DNA of 64,000 nt. Origin: Nakamurella sp040546275 (GTDB lineage: Bacteria > Actinomycetota > Actinomycetes > Mycobacteriales > Nakamurellaceae). Positions 43,750 to 52,031 of the stretch are shown here, piece after piece. The notes beneath the pieces were generated by a model, which was given only the letters and a program-made list of their open reading frames with translations, had not been told where the DNA came from and did no database searches. The translations under genes were made by a program, and so were the position numbers. The stretch spans positions 62,001-126,000 of the forward strand of contig NZ_JBEPNO010000005.1 in NCBI RefSeq assembly GCF_040546275.1, given 5' to 3'. The stretch's first letter is position 1. Every line of letters begins with the position of its first letter.

Positions 43750-44250
43750 ATGGCACGTAGACGCGTCGAAATCATCAGCAGCGACTTGACGGGCAAGGAG
43801 ATCGGGCGGCCGGAGGAGGTGGCAGAACTCCGGGTGCTCAAGCACCCGCTGATCGACGCGCCGGTCCGGCTCGACGCCTACGTGCTGGAGGTCGCGGGGC
43901 TGGAGAACAGCCAGCGGGACCTGGTCACCATCGAGTTGGCGTTGCCCAACACGCCGCCCGAGCGGATCGTGTTGGACCGCGAAGTCTTCGACAAGCTGTT
44001 CAAAGTCGATGTGGCGCAGGTGTTGTCCGACGCGGACCTGTACGAGCAACCAGAGGTGGGCGCGGCACCGAAGCGAAGGTCTCGGTCGGCGGACGGATCG
44101 GGCAAGGCGTTCTCTGCGACCCCCGGCATCGGCCGTGAACAGCGCGAGGCGATCAGGACCTGGGCCAACGCGAACGGATTCACCGTCGGCGATCGCGGCC
44201 GCATCGCGGCCAACATCACCCAGGCGTTCGAGGCCGCGCACCAGTCCTGA
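43750..44250 (+). CDS. Lsr2-like nucleoid-associated protein with divergent N-terminus
   Basis: 166 residues from the ATG at 43750 with GGGGAG 5 bases before. The C-terminal ~40 residues (GREQREAIRTWANANGF, DRGRIAANITQAFEAAH) match the Lsr2 DNA-binding domain, including the RGR that enters the minor groove of AT-rich DNA. The N-terminal ~95 residues (MARRRVEIISSDLTGKE..., TIELALPNTPPERIVLD) are longer than and unlike the usual Lsr2 dimerisation domain. Lsr2 silences horizontally acquired DNA; this copy sits at the right end of an accessory block. Could also be a local regulator. Confidence 0.75.
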   Translation: MARRRVEIISSDLTGKEIGRPEEVAELRVLKHPLIDAPVRLDAYVLEVAGLENSQRDLVTIELALPNTPPERIVLDREVFDKLFKVDVAQVLSDADLYEQPEVGAAPKRRSRSADGSGKAFSATPGIGREQREAIRTWANANGFTVGDRGRIAANITQAFEAAHQS

Positions 44251-44471
44251 AAGCACCAGTCCTCGAAGCTCACCAGCACTGACTTTGCGCAGGTCGGCGC
44301 GGCACATCTGCTGCGCCGACCTGTGGTGCACAACACCGCTGGTCAGAGGCAAACAATGGGTCGGCCATGCGTCTCTTGGACGTGGCAGAAAGCCACTCCG
44401 AGGCATGAGGACCCCGACCGGTACTCGAGCACCGCGAACACCCGCACCAGAGCAACGAAGGATCTACCGCA

Positions 44472-44621
44472 ATGTCCAGCGTTCTGAAGTCGATCGCCGA
44501 CCGCCGCACCATCTCTCGTCGCGAGCGCCGCATGTGGCGCATGATCAACGATTCCACCTCCTCGATGCGCAACGAACTGATCGAGATGCGTGACAGCCAG
44601 CGCTCCTGCAGCCACTCCTGA
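44472..44621 (+). CDS. Small basic hypothetical protein
   Basis: 49 residues rich in Arg, Ser and Met (TISRRERRMWRMINDSTSSM), helical and without a membrane segment. GAAGGA precedes the ATG by about 8 bases. It lies between the lsr2-like gene and xerC. No family recognised; confidence rests on the ribosome binding site and codon pattern. Confidence 0.45.
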   Translation: MSSVLKSIADRRTISRRERRMWRMINDSTSSMRNELIEMRDSQRSCSHS

Positions 44622-44723
44622 TCGTCATCACCACACTGCTGATCCTCACGACCGGCTGAGATCTCGGGCAGGTCGAGCGCGTTGCGCTTGACCTGCCCGC
44701 CTCGGTCGCGCACCGTCGGCAGC

Positions 44724-45689
44724 ATGTCCCGCCGACAGTCCACCGAGTTGACGATCGACGGGCTTCCCACCGATCTGGCCCACACACTGGACGACTACCG
44801 GCGCTACCTGACTTCCGAGCGGAACCTGTCGGCGGCGACCGTCGCCGGCTACACCTCCGATGTGGCCGGACTCCTCGATCACCTCGTCCGGCTCCGTCCC
44901 GGCGTGCCACTGTCAGCCGCCGATCTCGACCTGGCAGCATTGCGCAGCTGGCTGGCCCGGCTGAGCGCGACCGGCGCAGCGAGAACGTCGTTGGCGCGCC
45001 GGGCTGCGGCGGCCCGCTCGTTCACGGCGTGGACCGTGCGCGCTGGTGTGGCCGCCGTCGACTCCGGCGCTCGTCTGACCTCTCCGCGCGCTCATCGCTC
45101 GCTTCCGCCGATCCTGGAGGCGCAGCAGGCCGCCGCGATGCTCGACGTGGAGGAGTCGGACGCTGGAGAACCGCCGAACGGGGCAATCGTGCTCCGCGAC
45201 CAGGCTGTGCTGGAACTGCTGTACGCCACCGGGATCCGGGTGTCGGAGCTGACCGGCCTCGACCTCAACGACGTCGACCGGCGTCGTCGCGTGCTGCGGG
45301 TGCTCGGCAAGGGATCGAAGGAACGGACTGTGCCGTTCGGCGTACCCGCCGACCGTGCGGTGGGGGACTGGCTCGATCGTGGCCGTCGAATGCTGATCAC
45401 CGAAACCTCTGGTCCAGCAATGTTTCTCGGGCTCCGCGGACGGCGGATGGATCCGCGCGCCGTCCGTACCCTCGTGCACGCAAGGACCTCAGCGGTACCG
45501 GGAGCACCGGACATCGGCCCCCACGGACTACGGCACAGCGCGGCCACTCACCTGCTCGACGGCGGTGCCGACCTGCGGGCGGTGCAGGAGCTGCTCGGTC
45601 ACGCGAGCCTGGCCACGACGCAGATCTACACCCACATCTCCTCGGAGCGACTGGCCGCGGTCTACCGGCAGGCGCACCCCCGCGCCTGA
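44724..45689 (+). CDS. xerC: Tyrosine recombinase XerC
   Basis: Site-specific recombinase that resolves chromosome dimers at dif with XerD. 321 residues from the ATG at 44724; the frame continues upstream to a TTG without homology. N-terminal SAM-like DNA-binding domain (YRRYLTSERNLSAATVAGY). The catalytic domain has Arg in ATGIRVSELTGL, Lys in GKGSKERTVPF, HGLRHSAATHLL, and GHASLATTQIYTH with the nucleophilic Tyr. The place between the dprA region and rpsB is the conserved actinobacterial xerC locus, so this is the housekeeping enzyme and not an island integrase. Confidence 0.92.
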   Translation: MSRRQSTELTIDGLPTDLAHTLDDYRRYLTSERNLSAATVAGYTSDVAGLLDHLVRLRPGVPLSAADLDLAALRSWLARLSATGAARTSLARRAAAARSFTAWTVRAGVAAVDSGARLTSPRAHRSLPPILEAQQAAAMLDVEESDAGEPPNGAIVLRDQAVLELLYATGIRVSELTGLDLNDVDRRRRVLRVLGKGSKERTVPFGVPADRAVGDWLDRGRRMLITETSGPAMFLGLRGRRMDPRAVRTLVHARTSAVPGAPDIGPHGLRHSAATHLLDGGADLRAVQELLGHASLATTQIYTHISSERLAAVYRQAHPRA

Positions 45690-45727
45690 CGAGGCTGCCG
45701 ACCCAGCCGAACACCGGCGAGAGCGAC

Positions 45728-45741
45728 CTGCCGATCGGCAG
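45728..45741. terminator. Palindrome between convergent xerC and peptidase genes
   Basis: CTGCCGATCGGCAG is a perfect 14-base palindrome in the 58-base convergent gap. It could be a short bidirectional terminator, though it has no loop or T-run. Confidence 0.3.
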
Positions 45742-45747
45742 TGCGGC

Positions 45748-46326
45748 TCACCCACCCGCCCACGGCAGCAGCCGGACGCGAAGCCCGCTGAGCAGCCCCA
45801 TCGGATCGAGATAGGAACCGTCGGGCAGTCGGGCTCCCCAGTGCAGGCAGGTGGCCGGGGCGCAGGAGGCGTGACCGGCCTCGAGCGTGCCGATCGGAGT
45901 TCCCGCCACCACCTGCTGACCGGCCTCGACCAGGGCGGTCACGGGCTCATACGTGGTGCGCAGGCCGATCGGATGATCGATGGAGACCACGCCGCGGCCG
46001 GCCACCATCCCGGCGAACACCACCGTCCCGGCCCCGGCGGTCCGCACCGAGGCCCCCACCGGAGCGGCCAGATCAACCCCTCGGTGCCCGGGCCCATATC
46101 GCGTCGCAGGTGGGCGGAACGGGGTCAGCACCACAGCCGGCCCGGCGACCGGCAGCACGAATCGACCGGGGGCCACGGCTGCGGAGACGAAGACTTCGGC
46201 GGCCCCGCCGACCGTGCCCGCCGCGGCAGTTCCGGAAGACGCACCGAGTCCTGACAGCACCACCATCTGCAGCGTCACCAGAAAGCCCGCGCACCACCGC
46301 CGCAGCCGAACCGTCGTTCTCCACAT
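45748..46326 (-). CDS. Secreted M23 (LytM-type) peptidase
   Basis: 192 residues. The start is set at the ATG 46326 (MWRTTVRLRRWCAGFL), since the frame further upstream covers the composite motif. A signal peptide or anchor (about 1-35) is followed by the M23 beta-barrel: HRGVDLAAPVG supplies zinc ligands His and Asp, SIDHPIGLRTTYEP follows, and CLHWGAR ends the HxxxD...HxH-type site as HW-G, so one His of the usual HxH appears absent. This may be a non-catalytic or altered LytM domain. The gene beside rpsB/xerC is conserved in actinobacteria. Confidence 0.82.
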   Translation of the reverse strand: MWRTTVRLRRWCAGFLVTLQMVVLSGLGASSGTAAAGTVGGAAEVFVSAAVAPGRFVLPVAGPAVVLTPFRPPATRYGPGHRGVDLAAPVGASVRTAGAGTVVFAGMVAGRGVVSIDHPIGLRTTYEPVTALVEAGQQVVAGTPIGTLEAGHASCAPATCLHWGARLPDGSYLDPMGLLSGLRVRLLPWAGG

Positions 46327-46377
46327 CGACCGATACTCGCCCGCACGGGCCACGTCGTGACGGATGGATTTGGCGGA

Positions 46378-46404
46378 TGTGGACAATTCGAAGCATGGGG
46401 ACAA
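46378..46404 (-). promoter_or_regulatory. 27-bp composite motif, copy C (before the M23 peptidase gene)
   Basis: On the minus strand: TTGTCCCCA, 9 bases (TGCTTCGAA), TTGTCCACA. It ends 51 bases before the peptidase start. Same 9-9-9 architecture as copies A and B. Confidence 0.65.
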
Positions 46405-46775
46405 ACTCGAGGCTCGGGACAGGGAGTCCGGCGTCAGCGCTGATCGCCGATTCACACCCTGGGCGCCAGGTCACGTAGTCTTGTCGGGCGACCGATGTTC
46501 ACATCGGCCGACTACGCACGCCCTTTTGCCGCTGTGGACTTCTCACCGGAAGGTTTCAGCCCACCGCACCGGCCGGCGAGCACCGTGGTCCCGTTTCCGG
46601 GCATCGGCTGGATCTTGCTCAAAGACCCAGTGGATGACACCGGTCCCGGGTGGTGCACACCGAGGACGTCAGGGCGCACGACCGCCGGTCGAGCGCGACA
46701 ACCGAAGCAGCGCAACGCAGAACGATCCCGAACGGGACTGCGTGCGTGCAGATCAAGAAAGGACGGCTGGTCTTC
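46405..46775 (+). promoter_or_regulatory. Promoter and long leader of rpsB
   Basis: No gene is supported in this part of the 449-base gap. TAGTCT at 46476 is a -10 candidate with TTCACA 19 bases upstream. It would give a leader of about 290 bases containing small hairpins (e.g. CCGATG-TTCA-CATCGG at about 46492). Autoregulation by S2 is known in other bacteria, but no known leader fold is recognised here. AAAGGA precedes the start codon. Confidence 0.35.
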
Positions 46776-47684
46776 ATGGCTGTCGTCACCATGCGCCAGT
46801 TGCTGGACGCGGGTGTCCACTTCGGACACCAGACCCGGCGCTGGAACCCGAAGATGAAGCGATTCATCTTCACCGAGCGCAACGGCAACTACGTCATCGA
46901 TCTTCAGCAGACGCTGACGTACATCGACAAGGCGTACGAGTTCATCAAGGAGACGGTCGCCCACGGCGGGACCGTCCTGTTCATCGGCACCAAGCGCCAG
47001 GCGCAGGAAGCGATCGCCGAGCAGGCGACCCGAGTCCAGATGCCGTACGTCAACCAGCGCTGGCTCGGTGGCATGCTCACCAACTTCCAGACCGTGCACA
47101 AGCGCCTTCTGCGCCTCAAGGACCTCGAGGCCATGGAGGAGAGCGGTGGCTTCACCGGCTTCACCAAGAAGGAAATCCTGCTGATGACCCGCGAGAAGGA
47201 CAAGCTGGCCAAGACCCTGGGCGGCATCCGCGACATGACCAGGGTTCCTTCCGCCGTGTGGATCGTCGACACCAAGAAGGAGCACATCGCCGTCGGCGAG
47301 GCTCGCAAGCTGAACATCCCCGTCGTTGCGGTGCTCGACACCAACTGCGACCCGGACGAGGTCGACTTCCCGGTTCCGGGCAACGACGACGCCATCCGCT
47401 CCGCAGCCCTCCTCACCAAGGTGGTGGCCGAGGCCGTCGCCGAGGGTCTGCTGGCCCGTTCCGGTGGCGCAGCCGTCGCCGCCGGCGAGGAGCCGCTGGC
47501 CGAGTGGGAGCGCGAGCTGCTCGCCTCCGGCACCGAAGCGGCTGCGGTCCCCGCCGCCGAGGAGATCGTCCCCGAAGCGATCGTCACCGAAGGTGCGAGC
47601 ACCGAGAAGGTCGCCGACGCCGAGGTTGCCGACGCCGCGACCGAAGGCAGCGAGACCCCCGCGGGTCTTGCTTCCCTGAACTAG
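46776..47684 (+). CDS. rpsB: 30S ribosomal protein S2
   Basis: 302 residues from the ATG at 46776 (MAVVTMRQLLDAGVHFGHQTRRWNPKM form of the family start; not the longer frame). The S2 core (to about 235) shows NYVIDLQQT, VNQRWLGGMLTNF, PDEVDFPVPGNDDAIRS. An Ala/Glu-rich tail of about 65 residues is typical of actinobacterial S2. Followed by tsf with a hairpin between them. Confidence 0.97.
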   Translation: MAVVTMRQLLDAGVHFGHQTRRWNPKMKRFIFTERNGNYVIDLQQTLTYIDKAYEFIKETVAHGGTVLFIGTKRQAQEAIAEQATRVQMPYVNQRWLGGMLTNFQTVHKRLLRLKDLEAMEESGGFTGFTKKEILLMTREKDKLAKTLGGIRDMTRVPSAVWIVDTKKEHIAVGEARKLNIPVVAVLDTNCDPDEVDFPVPGNDDAIRSAALLTKVVAEAVAEGLLARSGGAAVAAGEEPLAEWERELLASGTEAAAVPAAEEIVPEAIVTEGASTEKVADAEVADAATEGSETPAGLASLN

Positions 47685-47685
47685 T

Positions 47686-47729
47686 CAGCAGGTGCCGGGC
47701 AGCCCCACGCGGGCCGCCCGGCACTGCTG
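47686..47729 (+). terminator. Hairpin between rpsB and tsf
   Basis: CAGCA and GTGCCGGGC (with one bulged G between) pair with GCCCGGCAC and TGCTG. It starts two bases after the rpsB stop. Likely a partial terminator or processing site setting the S2 to EF-Ts ratio. Confidence 0.5.
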
Positions 47730-47768
47730 TGTCCGGCCCACCGTAGAAAAGGAAGGATTGCGCCACAG

Positions 47769-48596
47769 ATGGCGAACTACAGCGCTGCAGACGTCAAGAA
47801 GCTCCGGGAACTGACCGGGGCCGGATTCATGGATTGCAAGAAGGCATTGGAGGAGAACGAAGGCGACTTCGACAAGGCCATCGAGTTCCTCCGCATCAAG
47901 AACGCAAAGAACGCGTCCAAGCGTGCCGAGCGGACCACCGCCGAAGGCATGGTTGCCGCGTCCGGCAACGCTCTGATCGAGCTGAACTCCGAGACCGACT
48001 TCGTCGCCAAGAACGACGACTTCCAGACGCTGGCGAACAAAATCGCCGCCGCCGCCGCCGAACTGTCCGGCGACGTGACGGTCGAGGCGGTGCTCGCTTC
48101 GCCGCTCGGCTCGCACACCGTCGAGGCAGAGATCACCGACGTCGCCGGCCGATTGGGCGAGAAGCTGGTGCTCAACCGCGTCGCCAAGTTCGACGGTCAG
48201 ACCACCGTCTACCTGCACAAGCGTTCCGCCGATCTGCCGGCCGCCATCGGCGTCCTCGTGCAGTACACCGGTGACGATGCGGAGGCCGCCCGCGGCGCCG
48301 CCATGCAGGTCTCGGCCCTGAGCGCCAAGTACGTCACCCGCGACGAGATCCCATCGGAGATCATCGAGCAGGAGAAGCGCATCGCCGAAGGCGTGGCGCG
48401 CGAAGAGGGCAAGCCGGAAGCAGCCCTGCCCAAGATCGTCGAAGGCCGCGTCAACGGCTTCTACAAGGCCGCGGTCCTCGGCGAGCAGGCCTCTGTGCGC
48501 GACTCCAAGAAGACCGTCGCGAAGGTGCTCGAAGAGGCCGGCGTCGACGTCACCGCCTTCGTCCGCTTCGAAATCGGCACCGTCGCAGCCCAGTAG
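47769..48596 (+). CDS. tsf: Elongation factor Ts
   Basis: Nucleotide exchange factor for EF-Tu. The 275 residues begin with the UBA-like domain (VKKLRELTGAGFMDCKKALEEN), then the core TDFVAKNDDFQ and the coiled segments (EIPSEIIEQEKRIAEGVAREEGKP, ALPKIVEGRVNGFYK). Length is normal. GGAAGG lies about 10 bases before the ATG. Confidence 0.97.
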   Translation: MANYSAADVKKLRELTGAGFMDCKKALEENEGDFDKAIEFLRIKNAKNASKRAERTTAEGMVAASGNALIELNSETDFVAKNDDFQTLANKIAAAAAELSGDVTVEAVLASPLGSHTVEAEITDVAGRLGEKLVLNRVAKFDGQTTVYLHKRSADLPAAIGVLVQYTGDDAEAARGAAMQVSALSAKYVTRDEIPSEIIEQEKRIAEGVAREEGKPEAALPKIVEGRVNGFYKAAVLGEQASVRDSKKTVAKVLEEAGVDVTAFVRFEIGTVAAQ

Positions 48597-48628
48597 TCCG
48601 AGCTCCGACGGTCCATCGCAACAAGCAG

Positions 48629-48666
48629 CACTGGCCGGCCCCACTCACCGTGGCGGCCGGCCAGTG
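48629..48666 (+). terminator. Hairpin after tsf
   Basis: A perfect 12-bp stem (CACTGGCCGGCC / GGCCGGCCAGTG) with a 14-base loop, 33 bases after the tsf stop. No T-run. Probable end of rpsB-tsf. Confidence 0.5.
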
Positions 48667-48779
48667 GCGCATCCGGCGCCCGTCCGGTTCGTCCATCGGC
48701 GCGGGTTCGTGTTTCGATGGTCAGGATTTCTCGACTTGATGCCGGGCCCGTCCCGCGGCCGGGCGAAGATTGGACACCG

Positions 48780-49523
48780 ATGACCGACCAGCTCTCCGAC
48801 CGTCGACCGTTCTCCCGGGTGGTTCTCAAGCTCGGTGGCGAGATGTTCGGCGGCGGCCAGGTCGGCGTCGATCCGGACGTGGTGTCCGGTGTCGCCCGGC
48901 AGATCGCCGAAGTCGTCGGCGACGGCGTGCAGGTGGCCGTCGTCATCGGCGGTGGCAACTTCTTCCGCGGTGCCGAACTGAACAGCCGCGGCATGGACCG
49001 GGCCAGGGCCGACTACATGGGCATGCTCGGCACCGTCATGAACAGCCTTGCGCTCCAAGACTTCCTGGAGCGCGAGCACCACCTCGATACCCGTGTGCAG
49101 ACCGCAATCTCGATGGGCCAGGTGGCCGAGCCCTACATTCCCCGACGCGCCGAGCGCCACCTGGAGAAGGGCCGGATCGTCATCTTCGCCGCCGGCATGG
49201 GGATGCCCTACTTCTCCACCGACACCACCGCGGCGCAGCGGGCGCTGGAGATCAATGCCGAGGTCGTGCTGATGGCCAAAGCGGTCGACGGCGTGTTCGA
49301 CGCCGATCCCCGGGTGGTGCCGGACGCCAAGATGTTCGCCGAGATCACCCACCGCGAGGTGCTCGAACGCGGCCTGCAGGTTGCCGACGCCACCGCATTC
49401 AGCCTCTGCATGGACAACGCGATGCCGATCATCGTGTTCAACCTGCTCACCGATGGCAACATCGGCAAAGCGGTCCGAGGCGAGACCATCGGCACCCTGG
49501 TGTCGACTCCCCGTTCGCTCTAG
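48780..49523 (+). CDS. pyrH: UMP kinase
   Basis: Phosphorylates UMP to UDP. 247 residues from the ATG at 48780; an in-frame ATG at 48717 would add 21 residues without homology. Motifs: VVLKLGGEMFGG, VVIGGGNFFRGAE, ADYMGMLGTVMNSLALQ, GTG-like FAAGMGMPYFSTDTTAAQRA, AKAVDGVFDADP. Leads the pyrH-frr-cdsA set. No strong ribosome binding site is visible before the chosen start. Confidence 0.95.
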   Translation: MTDQLSDRRPFSRVVLKLGGEMFGGGQVGVDPDVVSGVARQIAEVVGDGVQVAVVIGGGNFFRGAELNSRGMDRARADYMGMLGTVMNSLALQDFLEREHHLDTRVQTAISMGQVAEPYIPRRAERHLEKGRIVIFAAGMGMPYFSTDTTAAQRALEINAEVVLMAKAVDGVFDADPRVVPDAKMFAEITHREVLERGLQVADATAFSLCMDNAMPIIVFNLLTDGNIGKAVRGETIGTLVSTPRSL

Positions 49524-49602
49524 CTCCTGCCCACGACGTAGGTTCGGTTACAGAAGCCACGCCGGCGACACCGCGCCGGCTGGGACGAAAGGCTCCAGCA
49601 CA

Positions 49603-50169
49603 ATGTCCGACCTGATCGACGAGACGCTGTTCGACGCGGAAGAGAAGATGGAGAAGGCGGTTTCGGTCGCCAAGGAGGATCTGTCCAGTCTGCGGACCGG
49701 CCGGGCCAACCCGAACACCTTCAGCCGCATCGTGATCGACTACTACGGTGCCACCACGCCGTTGCAGCAGATGGCCTCGATCACCATCCCGGAAGCCCGG
49801 ATGGCCGTCATCAAGCCCTACGACCAGAGCCAGCTCGGGTCGATCGAGCGCGCGATCCGCGACTCCGACCTGGGGGTGAACCCCAGCAACGACGGCAACA
49901 TCATCCGGATCATCTTCCCGCAGCTGACGGAGGAGCGCCGCCGCAGCATGGGCAAGGTGGCCAGGGCCAAGGGCGAGGACGCCAAGGTCTCGGTGCGCAA
50001 CATCCGCCGCAAGGCCAAGGAAACCCTCGACAAGGCGGTCAAGGACGGCGACGCCGGCGAAGACGAGGGCGCACGCGCCGAGAAGGAACTGCAGTCCGTC
50101 ACCGATCGGTACACGGGCTCGATCGACGAGCTGGTCAGACACAAGGAAGCCGAGTTGCTCGAGGACTGA
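49603..50169 (+). CDS. frr: Ribosome recycling factor
   Basis: Splits post-termination ribosomes with EF-G. 188 residues from the ATG at 49603: three-helix domain (MEKAVSVAKEDLSSLRTGRANP, QLTEERRRSMGKVARAKGEDAKVSVRNIRR) and small domain (YYGATTPLQQMASI). The stop shares one base with the cdsA start (TGATG). Confidence 0.96.
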   Translation: MSDLIDETLFDAEEKMEKAVSVAKEDLSSLRTGRANPNTFSRIVIDYYGATTPLQQMASITIPEARMAVIKPYDQSQLGSIERAIRDSDLGVNPSNDGNIIRIIFPQLTEERRRSMGKVARAKGEDAKVSVRNIRRKAKETLDKAVKDGDAGEDEGARAEKELQSVTDRYTGSIDELVRHKEAELLED

Positions 50170-51092
50170 TGAGTTCGACCACTTCTGACGACGCGGCGCG
50201 CCCGCCGGTGGCGGTCTCGACACCGGGCGCCCCCACACCGGTGGCTCCCGGACCCGAGGCAGCGGCACCGGCGGCCTCGAAGGCCGGCCGCAACCTACCG
50301 GTGGCCATCGGCGTCGGTCTGGGCCTCGGGGTCGTCATCGTCGGCTCGCTGTTCCTGCTCCGTCAGATCTTCGTCGGCATCATCGTGGCGGCCGTCGTCG
50401 CCTCCATCTGGGAGATGCGCACGACGCTGGCCAATGCCCGCGGCATCACCCTGGCGTGGATTCCACTGGCCGTCGGATCGACCACCACGATCATCCTGAG
50501 CTGGCCGTACGGCCACACCGCGCAGGTCGTCGGCGTCGCGTTGACCGCCTTGGCCGTGATGGCCTGGCGCTTCCCGGCGGGCGCTGCCGGCTACCTCGCC
50601 GACGTCTCCGCCGGCGTCTTCCTGACGATCTACCTCGGGCTGCTGGCCTCGTTCGCAACGCTGATGGTCGCGCCGCACGACGGTCACGCGCGCGTGCTGG
50701 CGTTCCTGATCATGGTGGTCTGCTCGGACACCGGCGGGTACGCAGCTGGAGCGCTGCTGGGCAAACATCCGATGGCGCCGACCATCTCGCCCAAGAAGTC
50801 CTGGGAGGGCTTCGTCGGGTCCGTCGTCACGGCCACCGTCGGTGGGGCGTTGGCGGTCTCGCTGCTCCCGGCGCTGCATCACCCGTGGTGGCAGGGCGCA
50901 ATCATCGGTGCGGTGCTGGCCCTCGTCGCGACTTTCGGTGATCTCGCCGAATCCCTGATCAAACGGGATCTGGGGGTCAAGGACATGGGGACGCTGCTGC
51001 CCGGCCACGGCGGCGTCATGGACCGGATGGATTCGCTGCTGCCGTCGGCCGTCGTCGCCTGGTGCCTGCTGAACCTGTTCATCCCCGCCTGA
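50169..51092 (+). CDS. cdsA: Phosphatidate cytidylyltransferase
   Basis: Makes CDP-diacylglycerol for phospholipid synthesis. 307 residues: an Ala/Pro-rich cytoplasmic start of about 40 residues, then about seven to eight membrane helices. Near the C-terminus is the family signature KRDLGVKDMGTLLPGHGG followed by MDRMDS. Preceding cytoplasmic motif SPKKSWEGF is also conserved. Coupled to frr. Confidence 0.95.
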   Translation: MSSTTSDDAARPPVAVSTPGAPTPVAPGPEAAAPAASKAGRNLPVAIGVGLGLGVVIVGSLFLLRQIFVGIIVAAVVASIWEMRTTLANARGITLAWIPLAVGSTTTIILSWPYGHTAQVVGVALTALAVMAWRFPAGAAGYLADVSAGVFLTIYLGLLASFATLMVAPHDGHARVLAFLIMVVCSDTGGYAAGALLGKHPMAPTISPKKSWEGFVGSVVTATVGGALAVSLLPALHHPWWQGAIIGAVLALVATFGDLAESLIKRDLGVKDMGTLLPGHGGVMDRMDSLLPSAVVAWCLLNLFIPA

Positions 51093-51120
51093 CGAACTGT
51101 CCCTTCTGGACCCCCTTCTG

Positions 51121-51136
51121 GACCGTGCGCACGGTC
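51121..51136. terminator. Palindrome between convergent cdsA and 51135 gene
   Basis: GACCGTGC-GCACGGTC is perfect and overlaps the stop codon of the minus-strand gene. Just before it a 12-base unit (CCCTTCTGGACC) is repeated in tandem. Possibly a small bidirectional terminator. Confidence 0.3.
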
Positions 51137-51935
51137 AGCGGATCGGGCGCCAGTGATCCAGACCCGGCCCGTCGGCGCGGCAGGCGTAGTTGCGGCCGTC
51201 GATCCCGATGCCGCGCATCCGCTTCGACAGGCAACCGCCACCGTCGACAACCGCCCGCCAGGCAAGGGTTCTGTTGGCGAAGTTGGTCTGGCAGAACACA
51301 TTCGAGCCGCCCGCCACGGTGCCCTTGTCGCCGAGGTGCTGGCACGGCCGGCCGGCGACCGGCGCTCCCGGGCCGGGCGGATTCTGCACCGGCGCACTCA
51401 ACGGCGGTGCGGTGGTCGGCGGAGTCGACGAGCCGCGGCTGCGCGAGGTGGGGGTGGTCGGCGTGGTCGGGGTCGGACTCGCGGAGGTGGTGGGCGTCGA
51501 AGAGGTGCTGGCCATCACGGTCACCGTGGTCATGATGACTGCCGGTTTCGTCACGGCTGCCGGCTTCGTCGGTGTCGTCTCCGCGGTCGCCTTGGGGGTG
51601 GTCTTCATCGACGGGGTGGTGAGCCGGGCCGGGCTCGTCGAGGCCACCGGGATCGATGCGGTGGCCGGGGCCGGTGCTGTGGCGGTCGGGGGCGCGGAGG
51701 ACGCAATCGGATCCCCGCTCAGTGGAACACCGTCGCTGCCCAGGCCTGCGGGGTCGTCGCTACCGACGTCCTGGCTGATCGCGACGCCGCTGGACGAGAC
51801 CACCACAGAGGGCGACGGGGTGACCTGGGATTGAGATCTGGCATGACTGCCGATGGTGATCACCGCGCCCACGAGCACTCCGACCGTGATGCTGAGAGCG
51901 GCTGCGGTCAGCGTGATGCCGGTTCCTCTACGCAC
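51135..51935 (-). CDS. Membrane-anchored protein with Ser/Thr/Pro stalk and Cys-containing outer domain
   Basis: 266 residues from the GTG at 51935, preceded by AGGAGG. One membrane helix (ITLTAAALSITVGVLVGAVITIG), a long Thr/Pro/Ser/Ala-rich linker (about 40-195, typical of mannosylated or wall-spanning stalks), then a compact C-terminal domain with four cysteines (PCQHLG, FCQTN, GGGCLS, YACRADG). The family is not recognised. Probably surface exposed. Confidence 0.7.
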   Translation of the reverse strand: MRRGTGITLTAAALSITVGVLVGAVITIGSHARSQSQVTPSPSVVVSSSGVAISQDVGSDDPAGLGSDGVPLSGDPIASSAPPTATAPAPATASIPVASTSPARLTTPSMKTTPKATAETTPTKPAAVTKPAVIMTTVTVMASTSSTPTTSASPTPTTPTTPTSRSRGSSTPPTTAPPLSAPVQNPPGPGAPVAGRPCQHLGDKGTVAGGSNVFCQTNFANRTLAWRAVVDGGGCLSKRMRGIGIDGRNYACRADGPGLDHWRPIR

Positions 51936-52019
51936 CGCGCCTCCTGCCTTGGCTGGGCTCCGATACCGGCTCCGATGGCCGGCGGGATCGACCTGATCAG
52001 AGAAACTCTGGCACACGGG

Positions 52020-52025
52020 TACCGT
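52020..52025 (+). promoter_or_regulatory. -10 element for the 52032 gene
   Basis: TACCGT lies 6 bases before the GTG at 52032, and no ribosome binding site is visible: a probable leaderless start. Confidence 0.45.
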
Positions 52026-52031
52026 TTCGTT

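Noticed and set aside
44724..45689. Tyrosine recombinase considered as the integrase of the second accessory block
   Set aside because: Its position beside the M23 gene and rpsB and its sequence type are those of chromosomal XerC.
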